Positions 47,301 to 59,300 of a stretch of DNA of 60,000 nucleotides are shown here, piece after piece. The DNA lies in NCBI GenBank assembly GCA_914767715.1, contig OU612070.1, positions 16,139,501 through 16,199,500 on the forward strand, in the 5' to 3' direction. A program made the position numbers and the translations under genes. The notes beneath the pieces were generated by a model that was not told where the DNA came from, did no database searches, and was given only the letters and a program-made list of their open reading frames with translations. The first letter of the stretch is position 1. Each line of letters begins with the position of its first letter. This stretch comes from Membranipora membranacea (Eukaryota > Bryozoa > Gymnolaemata > Cheilostomatida > Membraniporidae).

Positions 47301-50300
47301 CTGTATAACAGTTTTTTGACTCCTCAGATATCCAGTTCAAGTTCTCAAGTTTCTGTTTAATCAGATGGCTCTAACATCCAGCGTGATTATACCTTGTATA
47401 TTTTGAAGGATATTCGCCCTGATAGAGGGATTATCAATGGACCACATAGAGTCAGCCGCTGCCAGGGAGAAGGCGAGTCATACTGAGGCTATCATAGAAG
47501 CTGTTGTCAGGACAGCTGTCATCGCTGTCTTCCAACAGACCTCTACTCAACTGTTCAAGGTGTGTTTAGTCAGTATGCTAGCTTTTGGGTAACCTTGGGA
47601 CATTCTTTTCTTAGCTAAATATTTCACTCCTGGTACTAGTTTTGACTTACTCAATGCATAGGCTGCTGTTCCTCACAGTTGGAAGACAACCAAAAGACCA
47701 AATCAATATATAATCTTGTAGCTAGTTCTGAGGAAGTAATACAATATTTATACACTGCAAAAAAGTCATAGTACTTCTGGTTAACTACTGTAGAACTAGT
47801 TGTCAGACTATATATTGCCTCGGTCTTTCCGTAGTCTTTATTGAAAATAGGTCACCAAAAACTAACATACTTAAACCACTGCTGCCACTCATGCAAATTT
47901 GTGCTCATTGGATCCTGCATAGCTAAGATAATTAATTGAGACTTAAATCTCATAATTGTCACCAAATGGGCAAATAATTTGCACAAACTGATCTTCAAAA
48001 TCAGGGCATGAAATCTACGCACCAGCTTATGACGTGTACAATTTGCACTAGTAAGACGGTAACTACATCACCTGTTGCAGTAGACAATTAATTTCATACC
48101 CTAATTTTGACGATCAGTTTGTGCTAATTATTTGCTCATTAGGTGACAGTGCTGAGATTGCAGCCTCATATTATTAGTTTTGAGCTATACAGAATTCAAT
48201 AAGCATTAGGTGACAATTATGAGATGTAAGTCTCAATTAATTATCTTGTAGCTATGCAGAATTCAATGAGCACAAATTTGCATAAGTGGCAGCAGTAGTT
48301 TAAGTGTATAGATCAACAATCATACCTATATCTCATGGCAGTGATAATATTTTTGGCAACATTTTTGTGTTGATGTTTTGTAGCTCGCATTTGACAAGAT
48401 ATGGGGCTACATGTCAAACAAGGTGTTTGAGGTATTGGTTGCGGGGCGACTAGCTGCAGCCATGATGTTTGGAGTTATGAGATCGCGGGCTGAGATAACT
48501 GTACCCAAAGTCATACCACACTGCTGCAAAAACATCATGGAGCTAACAGAGAGTAAGAGATTATTCCAAGAACTTGTTGATTGTCTATCGCATTAATTGT
48601 TTACTTCAGTGGCGTTCAAGCTGCAAGCCTTTCTGTTTACAGCTTCCTGATTTAAGAATCTTGACCATTCACTGCTGACAACCTCAGTTAATTCCATATA
48701 AATTTTATATTATGATATATGTTAATGGTAATTTCTAAGATCAATCTCATATGTGATAATGTGAATTATCTGTCTCCCATGACCGTAGTCCTATATGCTG
48801 TTGATTTGCTTGCATTGTCCTGTTGTATGAATTTGTTCAGAAAAGGACCTTAGCCAATGGTTGTTATTTGAAAACAATAGCTCAAAATGTGATGTTGACC
48901 GAAACAACGTAGATGGACTGACATCTCAATTCAATGTAAAAAAATTTAAATATATAACTGTGTCGAATAAAGTTTACCTAAAATAGTATCAGATTATCCG
49001 AACCAAGAACTATGGCAGTCATGTAATGAAAGTCTGTTGACGATGTTTATATTCTGCTTTTCTTTTCCAGATCCTGAAGTATTGAAGGATGTGAGAGCTG
49101 ACAACGCGTTACTCTGGAACCTCCTCCTCCTGACTGAGGTATAAAGTTTGACGTTATTTTTACGTTCATATGTCATATTTGAGTATTATAAAGAGAACTT
49201 TAACAATATCACAATGTTGCAAAATGAACCTGAAGCTGTCAAATAAATTATGTAAAATTCTCCTTTGCTATCTTGAGCTTGATATGCACCACCCTGAGTT
49301 TTTGAAATAATGCTTTTTAACGATTAACATAACAAAAAATCCGTTATGCACATAATCCTTCACTTGACACTTTTTAATACTCACTTTGCCACAATGGACT
49401 GCTTGTGTATGTCTACACACACTATAAGGAGTAGCCCTGTTTCTGAAGGCCATTGGTATAGGGTGCGTTGCGGTTCTAAGCACCTGTATCCAAGAGAGGA
49501 TAAATCTCTCCGATTTAAAGATAATGATGATGACTGAACACCTGCATATGATCAGTTTCATATCTTTTCATTGTTATCATTCCTGCTGTTTGCCCCTTAT
49601 CCTCTGAGCTTTCACTTGCAACTACCAGCATTTGCGAATAACTTTACCATTTTCATTTACGTTTCGAACTCCATTTATGATTGCTATCATAACCTAGGAG
49701 TGACTCCTTGTCATAATAAAGTGTTTGTCTGTAGGCTATACGAGTAGATGGAGGTCCTATGGTAGAACATGCTGACAGTATACAGGCTGTGTTAGATAGA
49801 ACACTACACATGACTAACACTTCTGGTCATATATTCTCGTGTAATATACTGGAGAGATTTCTGAAGAGTATAGGTTCTGTATATCCCAATGATACGTCTA
49901 GTGTCAGTGTATCTCTGGACACACCCCTCACAGAGCATCTTCCAATCAGAGTGAGTATACTTAGAACTGAAGTTCAGCCATTAATAAATTATGATTTGTG
50001 ATTGGATGGATAGTTTCAAGTATACCAACATTTATGATGCGCCCTATCATTACTAGATCTAGTTTGCCTGCATTTGGAGTTGCTCCCCCTCCGTTAGCCC
50101 CAGCGTGGCCTCTGAAGGGAGAGCAACTCCGAATACAGGCAAATGGATCAAGCTTGATCTACATCAATACAAGCATAATATATAATGTAACCATTGTGCC
50201 ATAGTTGATAAATCTGCGTTGTGATATAGGTTGTGACACACTTCACGCAAATGAGACTATGAGTTCTTCCTAGTGATGTCTTTGTCTTATTATTTTGAGT

Positions 50301-53300
50301 TGAACTAAATTGGTACATAATAGTTCAATCAACAAAAATAGTCAGGAGAACATAATGCACATTACAGATCAAAATTGATTGTTTCTCCTTTCAACATATA
50401 ATCACCAGCAAAAGTTAAATTTTTATGATTTGAGCAAAAGCTTAATTTCTATGATTTCAGCAAAAATTAAATTTTACGATTCCAGCAAAAGTTGAACTTT
50501 TTTTATTTTAGGATTGGGGTGAGTCTTGTGACTTGAGCTCCGTCAACGTGAAGTGGCATGTCCCCAGTGAGGCCGGGTTAAAGGTTGTGGAGTCCATGTG
50601 CAGTAAAATTTTGATGGCTGAACTCAAATACCTCGATGAAAATCATACATGTGAGAGAGAAGACCTCCAACGTAGACTAAGGATCATAGCGGAGTGTATC
50701 AAAGGAGCGGGCGTCTACATGCCTCCCTTGGAAGCAGAGGCATATGATCTGTGAGTCTATATTATAGCTATTCCTGGTTCTTCCATTTATATATTAGTTG
50801 ACTTGAGCAGATTTCATAGCAAATTCACAGAAAATATTTTAATACACTCATCATAATCACTCATCATTTGACTTCGTGAGAAGCCATCAAGCATAATGAA
50901 GAGCTTATAGTTGCTTTTTTTTCACTTCTGCTTAAGGTTTGTGATACTAGACCCATTCTGCATTTTATGATTTATCCAATGCTACTTAGCTCTATGGCTG
51001 TGTGAAAAAGCTCTAACTTGTGCTAGAAAACAAAACTGTAAACGATACCGCTAGCAAAAAAATCCTGTATTTTAAATTTGTTTACAGTGAGCATGAGGGG
51101 GTGGTAGACAGAGTACGTCCAGTTATCAGAGCCAAATCTACTGCCTTCACACTAAAGCTTGAAGGCGAAAATACTCGAAACAGAATCTTCAAGACAATAC
51201 AACCACTAATGGGTAAGTAAAGCTGATTTCTGAAAAATAAATCTCACTTTCTCTCAATATTCTTAGTTTCTCACACGATTTAAAGATTTAAAGAATTTCC
51301 ATTGGATTGGATACATATCCTTCATCTCAGATTGTTTTTCCTATAGAGAAAATAAAAAATAAACATTAATAAATGTCATCATATATCTCAGAACACAGGA
51401 TTTGAAACTTTTGACAAATGCGAGAGACTGTAATAACAGAGGGAGTTTATTCTATTTCTATTACTATCGCTACTATTTTAAATAATATTATATATCATAT
51501 GTATAATATTAATATGTTTATAGAGAGATTGCTGAGCTCAGACAATGATTCAGCCAAGCCGCTGTCACTGATAGCCAGTATATACAGATACCTGATGGTG
51601 TACTTTGGTCTGGAGCCTGATATAGTCTCCGCCAGAGGCAAGATGGTGAATTCTCTGAAGAAAGCACTCGAAAACCCTGTAAGTCAAACTGAACCATTTC
51701 CAGCATCGAACTCCTAAGTATTTCCTTCCAAATTTTGTAATTTTAATGGTTGGTACATGTTTTTAAATTTGTGCATTTCAAATCAAAATGATTGCTTCTA
51801 TCAGGTAGTTGAACAAATATATAGGTGCAATTGAATGAATAAAGCTCTTTCAATTTAAGAGTCTTGTTGGGTTGTAGTATTGGAATCTAAAGTTTCAATT
51901 GATGTCCATAAAGACAATAACCAACCTTTTTGGTGATGATGATGATTTGAAATTTATTACAGAAAACCGTTCAAAATATGTATTGTGAAGACAATACACA
52001 TCACATAAGAACTTTGAATATTATTCGCTTATAGGTTCGTAAGGGTAGAAGTCATGTACGGATGCTGCATATTGAGATGATATACATAAAGTACTGTTTG
52101 TTCCTGATGGATGAGGCCAGATACGACCCCTTCACTAAGCTTCACGCTACCATGTACAAAGATCTCATCACTCTAGCTACTAGTAGATATGAAGATGTAA
52201 GTTTTATTTATTGTTTGTAAATAATAACGTGTATAATGGTGTATAATAATAACAGAACTTAATAAATGTAGACTTTTCATCAGGTTCATTACTACGAGCA
52301 ACAACCTGTCAAAAAGAGTTTTAAAGATGGGATTAATAGGGTAGTTCAAAACAGGAGTAGTGACAACCCAGTTATAGTCCGTTATAACTATAATAACTTC
52401 CGCGTATTAGATATGTATTTTTTATGATATAATATATATAATATTAAATAAATATTATAATATATTTTTTATAATAATTTTTTTTCTAAGTTTAGTTGAT
52501 GGCAAGAATAACGCTAAAACTAGTTTCCTGCTTTCAATTATTTTCTCTTCTTTATTTCCAGGTTCAGTCGATAGCCAGGACAGTGCTATCTAAGTGTTTT
52601 ATAGTTTATAAGAGTTCACAGCGAGTGATAATACCAGAGTTGTGTCCCCTGATGATAACACCACCACCCAAAGTTACAGAAGAACAGTTCAAGGTAAAAC
52701 AAAACCATGGGTGAAGATTCAGGGGGGTCTTGCAATTAAAAACAGCCAGACGGCTCTCTGATCGCTCACTCATTGACTCATAACAAATTTGTCTCATAAC
52801 TCTCATCTATTCAATCTGTGAAGTTGATCATATCAGGAATGCTGCAAACCTCGTTTGTAATGGAAGAATATTATTACTTTATGGAAGTAAACACCATTTA
52901 AAGTCTATATTCTAGTCTATATAGTTGAACAGGGCGATATGGGTCCAATCCCCATTTTTTCCGAGTTTCTGGTTGAAACGTCGTCCTGATTATCCTGATT
53001 TTGATAACGAAGAGGCTTTATAGACTATTATTTTGTCAATGTTCTGGCGTGCCTTAAACAGGATTGTTACTTTACGGAGGTAAACACCATATAAAGTCTA
53101 TGCTAAATGCTATGAATACTGTCAATATGTTTTAGTCGCATCGATTCTATCTTATTGTGTTTTTCTTAATATTAAAGTTTTAGTTTACCTATGCATACCA
53201 GTAGTATATGACAAGCTTTTTCCTATTTTCAGGGAGCAGTCAGTATGGTGTTGAACATGGAAGGTACAATGTTAGGTAGTTTGTACATGTCATTAGCACT

Positions 53301-56300
53301 ACTCAGAGACTGGAAGGCCATAAGACATATTTGGCCAGCAGTCATTCAAGCTCAGCACACTGAGAAACCAGCCATCCAAGCTGTCATAGACAAAATTCTC
53401 AAACGCATCGAAGCCAACTTTGAGACCCTGCAGTTTGACTTCAAGGTAGGATCACATCTAACTAAATAAATACATATCGATATGTTTTTTTATGCGGAAC
53501 CAGGTGTTTCTTTCTGTGTAGAAGTCAACTTCCAAACACTTTACTTGGCAGCTGATTCCATAAGTATGTGCTTATGGGCAGGGATACCAGGGGACCTAAC
53601 CCAGTGTGTATGGTTCAGTCAGTCGGTCTCAGCTCTTCAGTGTTTGTACACAGCGCACAAAATTTGTTGTACCAACTCCAAGAATATCTTGACAATCTAT
53701 ATACAAACAGCTGTGATCTCATCTGGGAAATATTTACCAGTTTACCAGTTTTGCTGCACGGGTTGATTTATTATCCGTGCCAGTGGGAACAAAGAAGCAT
53801 GAGCAATAAATTGTGGGAATTATTTGGGGTAGACAAGGGAACACAATTGCGAATATCCAAAAATAAAAATCTATTATGTTCAACATAGTCATCTTAGTTA
53901 TTATGTATATAATATATAAATATATAAAATGTAGGTTACAGAAGGAGTGAAGTTAGCGACAGAGAAGTTACACACAGCTGGCCCTGTAGATGAGGCAGCG
54001 GGTCAGATCGCTGCCGATAAGAGAAGAGATAGATATATCAGCCTATACAAGGAGCTGGTGTCCGAGTTACTAGGCCTCATTAACTCTGATAAACTGTAAG
54101 TCTGTGATTAGGCCAAGTTTGATCTAATCCGCCTGCAGTTGGAGTTGCTCCCTTACATTGATAAGCCAGAAAAGGAGCAACTTGAAACAGCCAAGCTGGA
54201 TCAGACTTGATCATTCCATGATTACAGCTACTGCTGTGCTGTTTTCTTTTCAAAAAAGCCATCATGATATCTAAGAGCTATGAGATTTATGATAAATGGT
54301 TGTTCGTAGCCAATGTGTTAGCTTTGATTGGCTAGTGGGAAAGCCATTGCCAGCTCAGATAGTACTTTCCTGAAAATACCCATTGATATATAGTAACTGT
54401 AAAAGTAGTGCAGTTTCACTTTCTCTATATCTCAATGGGTATTTTAAGTGACCTGTCACTGGTTCTCTCTCTATCCCACCCAACAGCCAATCATATACGA
54501 GCCAACACGTCGGCCAGGTTGTTCATCAAATTTGTAATAAAGGTATTTGTGTGCAGCCAACGATATTATTGTAGGAATGTTGCAGAATGGACTCTGTTAT
54601 AATGTTGAGATTATAGCATAAATTCTTGATTGTAGGCAATGGAAACACAGGGAGTTTGCCATGGAGATGATAGCATTTTTACAGAGGGTAGAAAATAAGG
54701 CTAGCTTAGAGGAAGTGAAACTATTTACTGATAATCTAACACATACCTCTGTCGCAGTCAGAAAAGTAAGAGAACCAATATTCTCTCAAAAACCTGAAAG
54801 CTAAGCTCTAAAAATTCATAAAAGATACCACTGTGTCGTGAAGAACAACATAAAAACTCTTCACACTTGAATTTATGTTCTCAAACATTCCTAGCATTCA
54901 TATATAATTGTTATACACTGTGTGTAGCTGGTTACAAATAAATTTGGGGCAAAAGTGATCTAAACTTTTTCCTTTGGCACTTTATTGCTTGCAATCTAGA
55001 ATCTAGGATTTTAAAGCAAATCCCAACAAGAATGTCTTTCGTTTAGTTTGATCGGACACGTTCATTAATTGTGAAATCAAACTGATACCTTTCAGAAACG
55101 TCAATAAATATACCAAAAAAATAACGCAGTTTGAAATTATTTTCCAGCTATGCATAGGGACAGTGACAGGAATGCTCTACTCACAGAAGGTACCACACAC
55201 CCGCAGATATGTGTCCAGTTCAGTGTTCTCAGGCTACGAAGATCTACAGTACAATCCCGACAAAGTACCTGACACTGAGGAGAAATGGGCTCAGACTAAC
55301 TTTGTGGAGAAGACTCACTGGGGATGTACTGGATTTCCAGAGTATGTCTGAAGCTATCTCATAAACTTGCTGCTTCCTCGTTTTTAATTTAGCTGAGGTC
55401 ATCTCACCATCTCTTGTTCTATGTTGTTGATATGAACAGGTTGCTTAGCGAGGTAGCGTCGTGCAACCCGCAATACAATTAAGGTTTATGTTCACTTAAA
55501 TTTTGAAACTCAGACAACACCAATGACTTGAAAGATCAACTACAACACCTGACATCACTTTCCCTCTGTTTCTGGTTTCCGGGTTTAAACCTGGGGCAAT
55601 GAGGCTTTGAGTGGATATTGTTGGCTAGAAGTTGCATCAAGTTCAAATTTTTTTATCTTGTTCTACAGAAAGTTACCGGTAACAGACAGTCACCCTGCCC
55701 CAGCTGTAGAGGACATGTCTCCGGAGGATCAGTATATCATAAATAAATTCTCCGAGTCCGAGTTCACCGAAACTCTCTTCACATATCTGGCTCTGGAAGG
55801 CAAAGGCAAAGACCACTTCACCAGTCGTAACTACTCATTCTTCAAGGTAGGATAAGATAAGAATTTATTGCAACTCTCACAGAAATCATGGGGTTTATAA
55901 TTGAGTAGTTATAAATGAAATAAACAAAATAATTCAAAATGTAATGTGATACAAAAACTAGATGGCATATTTTACAAAAGCGCCGTACATAGCATATCTT
56001 GGTAATTTGCACAAATAAGGTTATGCAGATCTTGGAATTTCGGGTTTAGAAGGGGAATTAACCTTAGATATCCATAGATCATCCCGTAAACAAACTGTTG
56101 TTAGTATAGGTTAATCTTACATTTTGACTGAGCTATGACAGCTAAGTGATGTACTAAAGAACAAATAACAGACACTGCAAATTACTTCCCATCTACTTTT
56201 TGTTGTTGCATTTTTTTAAATTTGAAGTTATGCCCTCAATGTAAGGGACATTCGATGAGAGGACGATTCCTGATCCATAGTTATTCATGTTTGTTTTACC

Positions 56301-59300
56301 CACAGTGCCTAGCTCGTAACTATGGACCCCCTATAGTGGAATGCTGTAAGTCAGCCATAGTTAAGCTTCTCGATGACCCTGACCACATAACACAGAACAG
56401 CAGACAGCGTCTAGTCGCTGAATTCTCTACTGGTATCATCAGAGGCTCCAAATACTGGTCATTCACTCAGGTAATAGCATGATATGATTAATATTGCCTC
56501 ATTATATATAATTATTACTATTGATATATATCATAGGAACGATTATATGTTATACACATTAGTGTTTTTACTGCCTTGGACTTCTATTTCAGAAAAATCT
56601 TGGCTTGTGGCCAATGGGACTTGGGCTTTTTCTCCCTACTCTACTTACAAGTACATTGGATTTATAGCCTCTCTTAGTTAGTGGTATAGTGTAGAAGTTT
56701 CCATATGAACATTGATGCCAGTGTATGTTGTTGCTTGTTGTGTCATGCAGGCAAGTGCAAACTGAGAACGCTACGATTAGAAAAAAAAAAGATAATGATA
56801 TTTGCTTTTGGCTAACTGCCCAATTGAAATGAAATTGAAGCACATCGTGAACTCCCAAAACTACACATGCACTCAAAAGATTGCCTGTTAAAAAGTGAGC
56901 ACTCAAATACTGATAATATTACACATTTCCTCTGCTGGCACCTGCGTAATATGTTTCCATCAGGATTTGCTCTTTATGATACACATTAATACTTACAGAT
57001 GAATGAGCTGTTTGACTGGATACTGCCGATAATAAAGAGAGCCATCACCAATGTATCAACGGAGGCCATGGCTCACTGGGGTACTGCCTTCGCTACATGC
57101 GCCGTATGTATCGATCATGTGACATCATGCAACTTAACACCATGCCATGTTGTAATGTGATCATCAGGCTTTTTCATAAATAGCCTACGCATCGCTTGGT
57201 TTTCTGACAAATTTGGAAATGTTCCACTTTTTTTTTGTCCAAGTGTTTTCATGTTTAATTGTTATTTTTAACTTTCGGTATATAGTTGTGGTACTTAACC
57301 ATTATCCATGTTGCTTTCTGTCCTATAACCTGATAATTCCACTGTTTCAAGGTTGCCGCCATGGGCTTATCCTCAAGAATGACTAATTACTGCTATCGTA
57401 TCGTATCTGATGTAACACTGAAACCCTGGTTGTTATTATTTATATATTACCATATTATTATTACATATGTTATATTATTATTATGTCATTGGTGGTTTTG
57501 TTTTTATAATCATAGGAAGACCGAGAGCCTAAGAAGTTGTACAGGCTGTTTCAGTTTTTACTGGACGAAGTTCGTACAATCGGACATGATTCTGATAGTG
57601 CAACGTCACTGGAGACGACATCACGTCTTTACTTCCTGCAGGGGGCGCTCGGCCAGCAGCAATGGCGTGTACCCGAGCTCAATATCTACACCACAGATAT
57701 AATCAAACAGAGGCTGGCCAGTCCATTCAAGAATATCAGATCGAGGCTTGGCAGGTTAGAACTTATGCAATGTTATACCGACACTAAGGTTGTAATTTAG
57801 TGTTTCAGGGTTTTCGGGAGGGAATATATTGGTTGTTTCTGGTTGAGAAACCACAGGATTGCGATACCTATATTCTAGATGGACATGATGCTGTAGCTAG
57901 ATACAAGCACTTGGCCAGCTGGCCACGGAGGAGTATCTTGTCTTAAAGTATTTGGTATATATTGAATAAACAGAATGGAGGTTTTGCAGATTTTGGCCTA
58001 GGGAGTGGGTGACTCAATAACACGCTTTTATGTGATAACTTTGATATCTTATACGTTACCAAACCTGCCGTTGACTCAATTTAGATACCAGATATTCACA
58101 CCTTTGAACATAAACATGTTGTGCAATTTACTAGCTTTGAGACATCATCTGACGGATAATTTTGGATTGTAACCATGTTATTGTTGTGATCATGCAGGAT
58201 ATGATGAACTGAACATAGTTTTCCACTAAATACGCTACATCTAACTGATTACTCTGCGGTTTTGTGTCACCCAACCAAAGCATTATTTAAGGACACACTT
58301 ACTGTCAATACCACAATTGACAATTAAAATGGACCGTGGTCTATTCAAGGCATTTAGAAGGGTATAAGGTCCCAGACGCACCCACATAGTCCTGGCTAGT
58401 CTGATAAATTTAGCAATACTGTATTTGTAACTAAGAATAAGAACGTCACGCCATGCAAGATCTGTCTTGTCTGTCTGAGTTGCCATCATATCAGACCCAT
58501 GTGAACTCGACCAAACATTCTTGTTATAGCAGGTCACACACTCATACAATAAGTGTCTCCATAGACTGACTAAAATACTCGATATTTTGTGCCATAAACA
58601 TTAATGTGTATATTTATGCTATGCTGAATACCAAGAAATTCATCATGCTAACCAAATTACTTTTTTACAGTGTACTGTGCTCCTGTTACGTGTTTGACTT
58701 GCCGTTCATGAACGCTGAGTGCTGGCACAATCCAATCAGATCAGACCTAATCAGGAATACTTTACCACTAGTCAAAGACTTAGAAAATAGTGATGAGGCG
58801 GAGCTTGGATCTTCAACTCCTCCTAATAATGGTAACTCCGCCACGCCCACCTCTGGACAAGCCACACCCACATCTGATCAGGCCACGCCCAGCTCTACTG
58901 TTGTAGATGGAGCCATACTCGCTGTTGGTGGTGGAATTGAGAAAATGGAGGTAGACAACGTAGAGAAAAATGGCGTCATAGCTGAGAATGGAAACGGAGA
59001 GAAAAACAATAACAAACTTATCTTCAAAACAAGTAAGTTTGTTTGTCAGAGCAAGGACTTAGAGATACCCACCTATTATCTTCTTCACCAACTAAAGCTT
59101 TTCTGATATCTTGATCTTTTCTTCAGAGATCTTTGATAGCCCGGGTATGCTGCCGGTGATGTAAACAAATGAGGATTGGCCAACATATGATTGACATACT
59201 AATAAAATTGTCGTCCTCATTAAAACATTAGTAGCATGCTGACATCCCAGTGCTTACCTTCTGCCAAATTTGAAATGCTTTCTAAGGGAAGATTAAAATT

